Source: Proteles cristata cristata (taxonomy: Eukaryota; Chordata; Mammalia; Carnivora; Hyaenidae). Taken from it: a stretch of 64,000 nt of DNA. Below are positions 1 to 11,400 of the stretch, one piece after another (position 1 is the first letter of the stretch; each line of letters begins with the position of its first letter). The notes under the pieces were generated by a model, which ran no database searches, was not told the DNA's origin, and saw only the letters and a list, made by a program, of their open reading frames with translations. The stretch covers positions 1,703,278 to 1,767,277 of the forward strand of contig JAESUZ010005115.1 of NCBI GenBank assembly GCA_017311185.1, given 5' to 3'. The position numbers and the translations under genes were made by a program.

Positions 1-900
1 TCTGATCAAACCTAACCTTAACCCATGACCTGTGATAATCTAAAACCCTTCCTAGAATCCTCTGCTTATTTCTCGTCTCTATGCCAGTACCATGTGGCCT
101 GCCTTTCCCTCAATACCCTGGACTTAGGCCCATTAGCAGTCCCCTGAGAAATCAACTCTTATCAAATATTTTGGAATGATTTATAGAGTTTACTCAAGAT
201 TTTAAAGAAATCATGGTGTGGGTCACATCACAGAGTGGATGGCCTCCTTCTTCCCTATATTAAACAATTGCTCTTACTTTGAGCCAGGTTGTTCTGACCT
301 GTTTTACATCCCTCTCCATATAAACTTCGACCCCAAGCACTCATAATTTTTCCAAATAAGTGCAGTTTCCTTCCCACAAGAAGCTCTGATGACTACTGTC
401 ACCATAACATCTTCCCCTCTCATTATATGAATAGGCTGTTATAACACACGATCTCAATGCTGTTTGGAAAAGTCCAGAACAAAGGGGCTTTCTACCATGG
501 CCTGGGAGAATCAGAGGTGGCCTCCTAGAATGGGAAGCCTTTGCATGAGCTCTGGAAGGATAAACAGGTGGGGGTTGGGAAAACTCTCTACTGGGAGAAA
601 GTGACAAAAAAGTTTGAAAGACAGTGACGTGATTCTATCAGTTGCCTCCCATATCAAGACAAAGTAGTGCTACCAGAAGGCTACAGTGTTGTGTCCTGCA
701 AATTCCAACAGAGAGGTGGGTGGGTAGGACATCAATGCCAAATAGAGCCAGGTAAGAGGTGACAATGAATCAGGAAGCATGGCAAGAAAACCAGGAAATC
801 TGCTGAATGAACCCAGACAAAAATGTTCAAAGAAGGGAAACATCCAGATAGAAGGCATGGGATGGAAACCAGGCGGAGGGGATTTGAAAGGAAGGCAGTG
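1..900. other. Unique intergenic DNA, no gene seen
   Basis: No exon, RNA gene or clear repeat recognised. The open frames on the minus strand at 341-1,102 are short, overlap one another and resemble no protein. Confidence 0.6.
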
Positions 901-909
901 CAGAGGATC

Positions 910-1090
910 TAGAGTAGTGGTTCTCTGCCCAGCTACACACTGAAATCTCAGTGCGAGCTTCCAAAAACCTCTTGCTGAGAGCCACCCAGACATCTGACTT
1001 AGATGGCCCAGGGTGCAGCCTGCACATCAGGATGGTTGAAGGCTCTCCACGTGATTGTAATATGCTGCCAAAGGTAAGAGCCCCTGCTCT
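910..1090 (+). mobile_element. MER5A-like hAT relic
   Basis: AGTAGTGGTTCTCTGCCCAG start and AAGAGCCCCTGCTC end, with CACATCAGGATGGTTGAAGG in the middle; diverged MER5A pattern of about 180 bp. Confidence 0.55.
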
Positions 1091-1284
1091 AGGGAATCTC
1101 ACCCAAAGGTGGTGCTAATAACAATAGCAGCGTATGGCTCCCTCCACTGTGCTTGGGGATGAAGGTGAGGGTAAAGAAGGGTGGTTGGAAGTCTTTCAGA
1201 TGTCAGGCTAACCTGGGCTGTTGTGACAGCCATGAACCTGGAGAAGTCAGATTTTAAACTCAAGATGTAATCCAGTGCAATACT

Positions 1285-1462
1285 TTTCAATGTGTGATTA
1301 TTGAACCGCTGTATCAGAATCACTGGGGAGTACTTGCTAAAACACATACATCAGAGCCCCACCTCAGAATCTCTTAAAGGGTTTGGGATGGGGAATTTGT
1401 ATTTTCTAGTAAACTCTATAGGTGATTCTTATGTGCATTAGAGTTTAGAAATCACTGTTCTA
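1285..1462 (+). mobile_element. MER5A-like hAT relic
   Basis: ATCAGAATCACTGGGGAGTA, AGAGCCCCACCTCAGAATC and GGTGATTCTTATGTGCATTA are the MER5A core; the end AGAAATCACTG resembles the terminal repeat. Confidence 0.75.
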
Positions 1463-1499
1463 TTGCAGGCGTTTAGTGTATTTTGTATTGCAGCAGATA

Positions 1500-1672
1500 A
1501 CGAATGGCCCTTTTCACTGAGCACGCACTATGTTCACCTGCTATGTGTACATAGATGGTTTCATCTTCTCCTTAGACAAACACTTTAAAGTAGGTATTGT
1601 TATCTTTGTTCTCCAGATGAGGAACCTGAGGGTCAGGGAAGTTAAATAACTTGCTTGGAGCCATGGAGCTAG
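1500..1672 (-). mobile_element. MIR
   Basis: CTCCAGATGAGGAACCTGAG, GGGAAGTTAAATAACTTGCT: the MIR core read in reverse. Confidence 0.75.
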
Positions 1673-1859
1673 TGAGGGCACAAACCCAGCCTTCAAGCCA
1701 TCATTTCCTTCCAGAACCCTGGCGGTGCTTTTCCCATTTTCTTCTGTCCTGCCCTCCCTCGAGGACAGGAATGCCATCTTCCATGGTCAGCCTGTTCCCA
1801 GGCACTCTGCCCACCTGCTGGAGCCCGGCTGCTACCAATTGCCTCCAGCAGTGGTAAAA

Positions 1860-2950
1860 TGAGAGGAAACCCAGACCTAGAGTCAGAAAACGATTTGTTC
1901 CTTGGTCCTACAGCGTTGTCTTGGATAAGGCACTTTGCTCACTGGAGCATTTACTCAGAAATCAAAATGTAACTCACCATGTTCTCCAGACACAATTCTT
2001 TGCCCTGCTTTTCCAAACCTGCTCATTTAACGTGAGGTTGAGCCCATTCCTCCTCCTGCATCTGTCCACCTCGTTAGTGCGGTCTCTTCTCCAAGGTCCA
2101 GTTGGAGGAGGGAGCATGTTTTTCCCTCCTCTGGCCTCATTCAGGCCACATCAGATCCATAAATCCTGCACTGATGGAGTGCCACCTGCTCTTAGGAGTG
2201 GGGAAAACTCTCTCTCCAGCTACTCACCCCCTTCCCAAAGACAGGAGATTTTCTTGGTTGTCCAGAGCCAGGACATTTAATGAGTCCAGTAGACTTGTGG
2301 TACTTACTGTACCTTAAACAACCAGCACCCTGTGCTGTGCTCTCTCTTGCTTTTTTTGCCTGAAACTCAGGTAAAGCGTGGCCCCAGGCCAGGTTGGCCA
2401 GTTTTGTGGGCCTTTGGCTTCCACTCATGGCTGATTGGGTAAGCAAGTTTAAGGTCCCTCTTGGGTCCAATTCTCTTTCTTTCTCTTAACAAAGATATCC
2501 CTGAATATATGAGACCCAGGATAGAGATTTGGTGCTTTAGAAAGGCAGTTAACAAGTCTACTCATGTTCTCCAGATCAGTACTTAACAGATAGCTTCTTA
2601 TCAGGAATTGTCCGACCCCAGCCTCAGTGGTAAGCAAGGTGGCAGTTTTGTGTCCATTATACTATAGTTTACTGTGTGTCCAACAATACCCAAGAACCTT
2701 GTGTTGAAGACAAGAGTCAGGCATTCCTGGGTCTTAGGCCAAAATACCAGCGTTAACGTAGCCAAAGCTTCCCTCTCTATTTCTAACCATGCCTCCATGC
2801 TCTCATCCACCAAGTCCCCAAGTCCCATTCTGATTGCAGACTAGATTTTTTTTTATCTCCCCTCTTCTCCTCCTATCCAGCTGATGCTGCACATAATAAG
2901 TGCTCAATGTTCTACTTAAATAATGACCAACCTTGCTAACAGCTTTGGTG
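1860..2950. other. Intergenic, no gene seen
   Basis: A weak MIR-like stretch at 1,860-1,945, otherwise unique sequence. Frames at 1,921-2,280 (plus) and 2,192-2,828 (minus) have no domains. Confidence 0.55.
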
Positions 2951-2952
2951 AA

Positions 2953-3003
2953 CACAACACACACGCAACCCACATACAACACACACACACAGACACACAC
3001 ACA
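2953..3003. repeat. (CA)n microsatellite
   Basis: About 50 bases of interrupted ACACAC repeats. Confidence 0.9.
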
Positions 3004-4000
3004 GCATCAAAGGACAAAACAGAGCGAAAAAATGATGCTAAGGGAGTTTGGACCTCATGCTGTCGTTTCTTAAGTGGCTGATTTTGGATGATTAAAATCA
3101 TGAGGAGTCCAAAAGTGGAAGAATTCGTCATGTTTGACGTTGGCACATTTTAACCAATTTTAAAAATTGCTTCCGCATCAGCAATGCGGCCAATTTACAT
3201 GTACTTAGGTAATGAGGAAGAAAATATGCAGACACAGAACGTGAGAAGGAGAATAACCATGAGGGAGGGCAGGGAAGGAGCCATCCCAAAAGACGAAAGA
3301 GGAACAAACCGGGGGAAAAAAGAGAAGGCAGATAATTTAAGACAATGAAAGAGAATGAATAATGAAAGACAAGACAACGCAGTAGATAAACAGCGTCCTT
3401 ACTCAAATTTAGAATGTCAGAGCAGCAGGGGAAGTTTAGATTCCTGATGCATGCAAGAAGAAACTCAAGCTGAAGGGGAAACAAAACAAAAACAAAAACA
3501 AAACCAGAGACCACATTCAGTGTCAGGGCTGGAGCACAGGTCTCCTTTCCCTAAATCAGGCTGGTTCCACAGCGTGCCGTCACTGCTGGTTCGCTGTGGT
3601 CAATCCCACACATATAGTGGGCACATAATAACTGCTTATGGAATGGAACAATATAGTACCACATGCTAATCTGGTCAGAAACCATTTCTACTGTTGTTGG
3701 GTTGCCGGTTTTTATTTCTGAAGGTGAAGAATATTAAAAAGTGTATGTTTTAATGTCCCTCCACCATGTCTTCCTGTGTCTTGTCTCACCAGGTTACCCC
3801 ACGCACTCCGTATCACAGCCTTCTTAGTCTCCCAAGGACCTTCTTTGTTTCTCCTTTTATATCTTGTGGTGGTCACATTCACCTTGTAGTGCTCTCTTCT
3901 CTTTGATTGTCTGTCTTCTCTCTAAGCACCTTGAGATCAGGGATCTCATCTTAGCTGTGATATAGGGTCAATGGCACTGAATTAGCAGGCAAGGCTGAGA
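3004..4000. other. Intergenic, no gene seen
   Basis: Includes an A-rich AAACAAAAAC stretch near 3,480-3,505. The 128-codon minus frame at 3,128-3,514 is low-complexity (F, L and S rich) and reads through purine-rich DNA. Confidence 0.55.
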
Positions 4001-4004
4001 GCCA

Positions 4005-4145
4005 ACTTTGTTTGACCTTCTAAGACCTGAGTGTCAGTTTCCCCATCTGTAAAATACTGATAAGTGGTTCCTGTTCTCTCCACCTCAGAGGACGCCTCCA
4101 AAATTCTCTTGCAGTGTTGTGAACTGTTACAGCAGCATGGTTGGG
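4005..4145 (+). mobile_element. MIR
   Basis: GTGTCAGTTTCCCCATCTGT, AAAATACTGATAAGTGG: MIR core in sense orientation. Confidence 0.65.
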
Positions 4146-4544
4146 TGTTCTAGACATGGGACGATTGTGGTTGCTGTTGATGTCTGTCTTCCTTACAGCA
4201 CTTGGCATCTAGCCTTACATGGGATACCACCCTGCAGACACGTTTGTTGAATGAACAACACAGCAATCACATTAGCATCTTTTATTTTAAATCAGCTCTT
4301 CTCCTTCCAAAATTAGCAGAATCTTCTGTTTCTTAGAGCTTTGGTGCTGACAAAACTTCATTGTGTTTCTTTTTGAGTCCTTAAAACTTCTTGTGAAACT
4401 TTTTGAGTCATTTAATCCTCTTCACATAGTTCTTGGACAAGAATCCTGGGCCAAGATCCTCCAGAGACCCTGAGTTTGTCTGTAGGACTAGGGCACATAC
4501 ACATCCAGCCATTTGACATGCTCTATCTAAGGGGAGCCTCACCA

Positions 4545-4645
4545 TGATAATATAAGAGAAGCACTATTATTAGTTTCATTTAAAGATGACAAAATTGAGG
4601 TGTAGAACTTAAATATTTTGCCCAAGATGGCAAATTATAAGACAG
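4545..4645 (-). mobile_element. MIR
   Basis: TTATTAGTTTCATTTAAAGA, TTTTGCCCAAGATGGCAAA: diverged MIR core in reverse. Confidence 0.55.
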
Positions 4646-4954
4646 ATGGAACACAAAACACCAACTTCTATCCCACTGCCCCAACAACGATGTGGTATCA
4701 TTTGAAGACGTAGGTTTAGTTAGTAAGAAAGGCTCAGAATCAAGACACCATGTCTTTGTATCCCCCGTCTGAAGGCTGAATGGCAGTCATAGGAGTTGTG
4801 GAATCTTGTGATTCCATGTCTCCCCAGCCTGACTTGATGGAATCAATAACATCTTCCTTGTGTGCTTTCATGGAAAATCCAGTCAAGTTTTCCTGGCAAG
4901 ACCTTTGAAGTACTGCTCTCAGTCCATGAGGAATAGAAAACTCTGCTAACGGGC

Positions 4955-5440
4955 TATGTTTCTCATTACTACAATAACAAATTACTACTACTTAGTGGCT
5001 TTAAAATAACACAATTTATTTTCTTGCATTTCTGGAAGTCAGTCTAAATTCAAGACGTCGTCAAGACTGTGCTCCCTTGGGAGACTCTAGGGAATGATTT
5101 GTCTCTTTGTCTTTTCCAAGCTTCTTCTGCATTTCTTACTTTCTTTCTTCTGTGGCCTCTTCCTTTATTTTCAAAGCACATCACCCAATGTCTATTTCCA
5201 TTGCCGCATTGGCTTCTCCTTTCTGTAGTCAAACGTCTCTCTGCCTTCCTCTTATAATGACATTGGTGATCACATTCAGGGTCCAGTCAGATAATCCAGG
5301 ATAATCTCCCCATCTTCAAGATACTTGGTTTAAATGCATCTTAAAGAGTCTTTTCTGCCATAAGGCAAAATTCACAAGATGCAAGGATTAGGACCTGGAT
5401 TTTTTGGCAGTCATCATTCAGTCTACCGCCTCAGCCCAGG
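4955..5440 (-). mobile_element. MaLR-type LTR relic (MLT1-like), antisense
   Basis: AACAAATTACTACTACTTAG, GGCTTTAAAATAACACAATT, CAGTCAGATAATCCAGGATA and AGGATTAGGACCTGG form the known antisense MLT1-like series. Solo remnant without internal sequence. Confidence 0.65.
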
Positions 5441-5828
5441 GAAATTATAAAGAAACCTGTCTTTGCTGAGATTCTGTGTAGAAAAAAACAAAACAAAAAC
5501 ATAACCCCCCAAAACCCAAAAGCCAGCCTCTGTGTGTCCCTAGAGTAAGAGAGCATATAACCTATGTATTACAGGAATCCCCAAGCCTCACGATTTACAT
5601 TAAGATGTTTCTGGGATCATGATACCTCTAAGGCAATCACCAAAAGCAAATACAAAGTTTTCCCTAGAGCGATATTTCACAGCCCATATTGCATTGAAGT
5701 CACTCCCACCCTGTCATTGAACATGTGTTTGGACTCAAAATTCATAAAGTTCACAGGGGGAAAAAAAAGCAGGGTAAACATATACAATACATGGGAGGAT
5801 TTGCACATCAAGAATTCAGGATAAAATT

Positions 5829-6040
5829 GGGGCGCCTGGGTGGCTTAGTCGGTTAAGCGTCCGACTTTCGCTTAGGTCATGATCTCGCGGTTCGTGGGTT
5901 CGAGCCCCGCGTCGGGCTCTGTGCTGACTGCCAGCTCAGAGCCTGGAGCCTGTTTCAGTCTGTGACTCCCTCTCTCTCTGACCCTCCCCTGCTCACGCTG
6001 TCTCTCTCTCTCTCCTAGAAATAAATTAAAAAAAAAAAAA
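5829..6040 (+). mobile_element. CAN-type SINE, young subfamily
   Basis: Full-length head GGGGCGCCTGGGTGGCTTAG, box B GGTTCGTGGGTTCGAG, TC-rich middle and A tail. Target-site duplication of about 19 bp (5,810-5,828 AAGAATTCAGGATAAAATT; right copy from 6,040 with one difference). Confidence 0.93.
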
Positions 6041-6059
6041 AGAATTCAGAATAAAATGA

Positions 6060-6870
6060 TCTAATGGGAGACCACAAGAAGCTTAAAATGATTAAAGAAT
6101 AATATGATTAATAATTGAACTGTAAGAAAAAATAAGGCTCTACGAAAAAAAAAGAATAAACAGATTTGAGAAAGAAGCAAATGTTACGTACTTCTAGAAA
6201 CAAACAAAAATCATTGATGTGAAAGTTTGAGGGTTCAGAGATCAGAGTAGACACAGTAGGAGACAGAACTAGTGTCTGGAAGACAAGATTTTAGGATATT
6301 AACTAGAATGCAGTCTGCCATCTTTTTGGGTTTTTTTTCCAGTCTGCCATCTTTTAATAGGGGCTCAAAAAGAAGGGAGAGCATCAATATTCAGTGAGAA
6401 AATGTCTGAGAATTTTCCATAGTTGAAGAAAGACATAGCCCTCAGATTAGAGATTTGCAATGCATCCTGAGCATCAAGAAGAAAGAATGAATACACACCT
6501 ACGTACTTTGAAGTAAAATAGCAGACTGAAGAATGAAAGCATTAGGATAGACGTTCTTTTAAGTTACAACTTCACATTTCTGTAACCCTCCAGTCATCTC
6601 TCCATTTTGAATTCCCCCTGAACCATAAAGCTGAAAGGAAACAGGGATCATCCCCCTTAAACCTTTTATTTTGTTGAAAGGAAACTGAAGCCAGAGAGGA
6701 GGTATGGCTTTCCCAAGATCATTCCAGAAGCTCAAGTCAATAGAAAACTGGGATGATAGCAAAGCCTAACTAAGGCTGTTTCTGGAAGCTCTGAGGCTTT
6801 ATCTGACTCTCCACGGGTGGTCTAAGGACAAAGGAGAGAATGCCCCCAGTGGGGAAGTGACCAAAATAGA
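6060..6870. other. Intergenic, no gene seen
   Basis: AT-rich unique sequence. A short direct repeat CAGTCTGCCATCTTTT occurs twice near 6,311 and 6,341, separated by a T-run. Nothing else recognised. Confidence 0.5.
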
Positions 6871-7250
6871 CAAGGACAATCTATTAGCATTAAACATTGA
6901 CTAAATGAGACCCAATATTATCCTTTAATAAGTCAAGCTGAGAAGTTGAATGCAGGGGCCGGTTTATATGTCAGCACCACAGCAATTATGAATGGACTGA
7001 TTAATAAGTAAACAAACAAATCCTAGGAAATCGGGCTTGTTTTAGTGCTTCAAATTCACAATAACACCCTGTTAACATGAACTTCAAGTATTAACACTAA
7101 TAACCACACTAATCACAGGATGAAAACTCCAAATTAATTCAAATGCTGCTCAATAGACCATCACTGTGTCCTCCCTGCCGGTTCGTTTTCTATCTGTTCA
7201 GATCTCCATGCAGTAATTAAATCCATTAAAATGTAAAACTAGCTTTGGTT
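6870..7250. promoter_or_regulatory. AT-rich unique block with homeobox and forkhead-like motifs
   Basis: No repeat signature. It contains GTAAACA (7,008-7,014), repeated TTAATAA, AATTAATT and CAGTAATTAAAT words, and no open frame of note. It has the look of a conserved non-coding element, but conservation cannot be seen from one sequence. Confidence 0.3.
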
Positions 7251-7479
7251 CTCAGGGGGAAAAATGAAAAAGGAAGTTGAACAGCATCCCTGGGGATGGA
7301 CCTGTGACTTCCCAGAACTTCGATTATATCCAAATTCTTGGCCTTTTTGTTTGTTTGTTTGTTTTCTGCAACAGCAGCTCTCCCTTGCAGAGATCCGGGT
7401 GCCAGGCTGAGTCCCAGCATTTCTTATCAAAATAAAAGACGTGGCTTCACGAAGGGGATGAGCAGAGGACTAAGAGAAG

Positions 7480-7670
7480 ACTTAGGCTGACATCCTGGCT
7501 CTGCCTCGGAGAGCTGTAAGATCTTGGTTTAATAAAATGTGTTTTTTCCCTCCGGCCTTCTTTTTCTCTATTTGTGAAGTAGGAATGACATCTGCTCTCC
7601 CAGGTGGACTGTAGGAATCGAAAGCGATGATCAAAGCGAAGGTGCTTTGTGAAGTACATTATCCCCCAGA
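7480..7670 (+). mobile_element. MIR
   Basis: CATCCTGGCTCTGCCTCGGA, TCTATTTGTGAAGTAGGAAT, GGTGCTTTGTGAAGTACATT: MIR series in sense orientation. Confidence 0.6.
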
Positions 7671-8290
7671 ATGTTCCGAAGCTCACAGAAACTTCAATTT
7701 GTTCTTGAGGTGAGGTGAAGTGTGGCAACGCAGAGCAGTGTGGGCAAACGAGGTGTATGTATGACTTACGCTGACTTATTAAATGATACATTTTAAGAGA
7801 GAATTGAATCATGATTCTCCTACAGATGGAAAATGAAGATATGCCAATGATTTTATTTACCTCATGAATTGATGAGGGAACCGGTAGATGTTGCAGTGAA
7901 TTCAAGCACAAGCTCACAAGGCCTCATATTTTTAGTCAAACATAGAAAGCTGAAATGAATTGACAAAAAGATGCCAAGTGCTCACAATAATCAATTGTGT
8001 CCCATTAGGCTCAATTTGCGTTTCTGTGGGCAGGAATTATTTGCATTACTATCCATTTCTACAACCTAATTTCTATCTATTATTTCTATCCTTGCCCCGT
8101 CAAAGACAAGGGGAATCAGTGCTAACCTAAGTGGATGAGCTAATCAGGACAACTACTAAATATTAAAGGTTTTCACAACGTTTCCTTAGAGACCCTTGAT
8201 TGAAAGAATCTCAAACCTACTTGAAGTAATTGCTTGAATTTTGGCTTCATGACATGCCAACTGTACAAACCTTAGGTAAGAAGTGGGAAA
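7670..8290. other. Unique block with octamer motif
   Basis: No repeat recognised. ATTTGCAT (octamer, POU-factor site) at 8,039-8,046 lies in an ATTA-rich context. The 156-codon minus frame at 7,447-7,917 crosses a MIR and is not credible as a gene. Confidence 0.4.
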
Positions 8291-8430
8291 ACTCTGGGCT
8301 GGGCTCCAGGATACCTACTCAGCTGTCCTGTATTGCCATCAAATGTACTGTGTGAGATAACCTTGGCCAAGCTCCCTCCTTTATCCAAGCCTCAGGTTCC
8401 TTTTCTGAAAAATGAACCGTATTTGACCAG
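8290..8430 (+). mobile_element. MIR
   Basis: GTGTGAGATAACCTTGGCCA, CAAGCCTCAGGTTCCTTTTC, TGAAAAATGAACC: MIR core in sense orientation. Confidence 0.6.
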
Positions 8431-8669
8431 TTGAGTCCTGGCCCACACCAATGAGTATGACTGAAAAGTACTTTCTACAGTTGACACAGTTTTAGCCCCC
8501 AAGAGGGCATATGTATTACTTTTATTTGACCACTCTGGACAGAGAAAGTAACATCACATGGCCCTCCAAATGATTTACCTCCTAAAATATACTTGTTTAG
8601 AAAGACAAACAAAACAGGAATTGTCCAAGAAAGACAATGGAAAGAGTATTTATGTCCTATACCTATAGT

Positions 8670-8985
8670 GGTTAATATTATGTCAACTTGGCGGGTGTTT
8701 TTGGATGAGTTTTACCTTTAAGCAGTGAACTTTGTGTAAGCAGTTGAAAGTCTGTATAGCAGAAGAAGACCAGTCTCCTGGAGCAAGAAGAAATTCTATC
8801 AAACTGCCTTCAGAATTCATCTGTACCATCAGCTCTCCTGGATCTGGAAACTGCTTGTCCACACTGCAGATTTTGTACTCACCAGCCTCTATTACTGTGT
8901 AAGCCAATTCCTTATAGTAAATCGGTTTCTCTGTATATACATATCCCCTTATAGGTTCTGCTTTTCTGGAGAATTCTGACTAATC
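8670..8985 (+). mobile_element. Ancient LTR-like repeat
   Basis: Starts GGTTAATATTATGTCAACTTGG and ends TAGGTTCTGCTTTTCTGGAG then AATTCTGACTAATCC, the signature of a widespread mammalian repeat. A 74-codon minus-strand frame across it is incidental. Confidence 0.6.
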
Positions 8986-9409
8986 CACTAGCTCTTACTC
9001 AAATGGGAGTCTCTATAGAGGTAGAAAGCCTTTGGAAGGAACCTTCCAATGAGAGCCTGGAAATCCTGGTTTGTGGGAGAAAGCAAGGCCTGGTCAGTGT
9101 CCCCTGTGGCATGGAGGGCATCCTCAGAACCTGGCATTCCCAGTGAGAGGTTTCAACTCTGATTCAGAACTACCACCCCCTCTCCAGGGCAGGAGTCATA
9201 TTGACAGACATTGCTGGCTTTCCTATCAAAGGAGCCATGAGAAAATGTTGGGGAATGTAAGGACTGGAGGGAGATGACAGTTTCCCTGTCATTCTGTCAT
9301 GTTATACCCATGACAGAAAGCTCTGGGGAGGGAGAAACAGACTCTTAAGAAAAGGCTTGTTCTAACCTTTGTTGAGACTCCAAAGGAAGACATAGTTGCA
9401 ATGTTGTGC

Positions 9410-9575
9410 TATCACTTAACTAAGTCTGGCCAATATGCCAGGCACTATACTAAGTGCACTTTACATAAATTTTCATATATGATCATATCAACTATGCTGA
9501 ATATAAAGATATTATCCTCATTCAACAGATATGCTCAGTGAGGGCAAGTAATTTACCCTATGTCACCCAACCCCT
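9410..9575 (-). mobile_element. MIR
   Basis: GCCAGGCACTATACTAAGTG, CACTTTACATAAATTTTCAT, ATTATCCTCATTCAACAGAT and AAGTAATTTACCC: long reverse MIR. Confidence 0.8.
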
Positions 9576-9579
9576 AGGA

Positions 9580-10325
9580 AAGCATAAGATAGATCCCTAA
9601 GGAAAGTGTATGGCCCCAAATCAAGGACCAGTGAGGGAGAAAGTAAAGACAGTCAGTGAGCACAGGAGCTCAGGAGAAGAGGGAGGACAGCAGGAGATTT
9701 GGGAAGGGGGTTGGGCAGGCAAGCAGCTGCCTGAGAATGGTTTGGATGGGGGACAGGATCTCCACCTGTTCCCCCCAAAGCTGCTGTGTGCTCATTTGTA
9801 CACTTTGTACACTTTGCTGGCAATTGGTGGTCACTGGCAACATGGCACCTCCTCCTGATTAAATCTTATTAGAGTCAGCTGGGGAAGGAGTTATGGTTGG
9901 CAGGACACAGTTCACCCAGCTCCAGTACTACCCAAGAACAGAGGCCATTTACTGGTTATTGATGAGTTTCATTTGCTAACAATTGGATCCCATTTCAGAG
10001 AGTCTGGGGAGCCACCAATGCAAGCTCACATTTACACATGCCCATATTTCCCGGGGGAGCACCTTGGAGATGCTAAGTGAGGCATGTGATAGAGAATGGA
10101 TTACAGGCAAAAGAATTACCTCCATGATGCCTGGCATGAAGAATAGTACAGGGATAGGTGTGGTCGGGACAATGGGTTGGGGACTTCCAGCTCTGCCATC
10201 TTGAAGCATGCAGGCTTGGATGAATGGCTTCAATTTTCTGAGCTTCTGAAAATGGAGATGTTACCGTAGGCCTCAAAGGAGGACCAAATGAGTGTGCAAA
10301 TGTGAAGAGTTTTGTACACTTGAAA
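9580..10325. other. Intergenic, no gene seen
   Basis: Unique sequence with weak MIR-like text near 10,215-10,325. Frames on both strands are short and lack domains. Confidence 0.5.
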
Positions 10326-10327
10326 GC

Positions 10328-10660
10328 AAGGGTCAGCAACCTTTCTCTGTAAAGGGTCAGATAGTAAATAACTCAAACTTAGTGGGTCACACAGACTCTT
10401 GCAGCTACTCTGCTATTGTAGTATGAAGGCGATTATAGACCATACATAAAAAAATGCGTATGGCTGTGTTCTGATAAAACTTTGTTTAGAGATGCTGAAA
10501 TTTAAACTCCATAGAATTTTCCTTTGCCATGAAATATTATTCCTCTCTTCATTTTTTCAACCATTTAAAATTCAAAAAAAAACAAAAAAAAGGTCTTAGC
10601 TCTAGGCCAGACAAAAAGAGAAAGCAGGACAGATTTGGCCATGGAGCCACTGACTGCCAC
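10328..10660 (+). mobile_element. hAT-type (MER1 group) DNA transposon relic
   Basis: GGTCAGCAACCTTTCTCTGT, AAAGGGTCAGATAGTAAATA, CTGTGTTCTGATAAAACTTTG and GGACAGATTTGGCCATGGAG match the common mammalian element with GGGTTGGCAAAC-type ends. An AT-rich insert lies in the middle. The subfamily name is not certain. Confidence 0.7.
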
Positions 10661-11255
10661 CCTGTGCCTTAAAGGGCTGTGTAAATGTAGAAAGCACAGT
10701 AGGGGAAGGAGTTTTGCAAAAAGTTAAAGAAGACTGTATTTTTTCTATATTAATGTGAGGCTTTTGAAAAGGAATTACTTACTAGGCTTTGTGGGAATAC
10801 CATGAAGGGATTAGTAATCTGGAGACGAGGCCCTTGTAGGCTGGGCCAACCAGGGAAGAGATTCATGGAAGGTGGGGCATTTGGTTTAAACTGAAGGAGG
10901 AGTGGGATTGCAATAGGGCGGGGCCAAGATAAAAGGACAGGTATTTAAGGAGGAAAGGAAGAGTAAAGGCACTGAGGAGAAAGAAGGATAATTGAAAGAC
11001 CAGGAGACAGAGGAATGCCGTGTAACTGGCAAGGTCAAGACTCCAGTCTGAGGCTCTTGGCTCTTTGCACATCCTAGATACCTGGTAAATTGTGTGGACC
11101 AATGGAAAATCTAGGAGCATCCAGCTCTAGGAGAACTTTCTGTCAGATTTTTGTCCCTTTTGGTCAGGACTTCACGTCAGGTAGCAAGACATTCCAGTGG
11201 AAGTTATTAAAAGTAACTGAAGAACCGACATGACAGAAAAAGTAATGAAGTAACA
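10660..11255. other. Intergenic, no gene seen
   Basis: Purine-rich unique sequence. AGGAGGAAAGGAAGAG-like words near 10,950; nothing recognised. Confidence 0.5.
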
Positions 11256-11257
11256 AT

Positions 11258-11400
11258 ACCCTTTAATTGAGCACACAATCGCACATTAGGTATTCCGCAA
11301 ACACTATCTCACTTGGGACGCATAATAATCCTTTGGAGGTCTCGTTTTCCACATTATCCCCATTTAAAGATGAGAACACTAAGAAAAGGTGAGAGAATGT
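11258..11400 (-). mobile_element. MIR
   Basis: ACACTATCTCACTTGGGACG, CATTATCCCCATTTAAAGAT and GAGAACACTAAGAAAAGG: reverse MIR. Confidence 0.7.

Noticed and set aside
3128..3514. 128-codon minus-strand frame rich in F, L and S
   Set aside because: It reflects purine-rich DNA on the plus strand; no signal peptide or family pattern.
5829..5950. tRNA-like head with box A and box B, here and in about thirty similar places
   Set aside because: These are tRNA-Lys-derived SINE heads, not tRNA genes: no complete cloverleaf, and each is followed by SINE body and A tail.
7447..7917. 156-codon minus-strand frame
   Set aside because: Crosses a MIR, has no domain and no exon signals.
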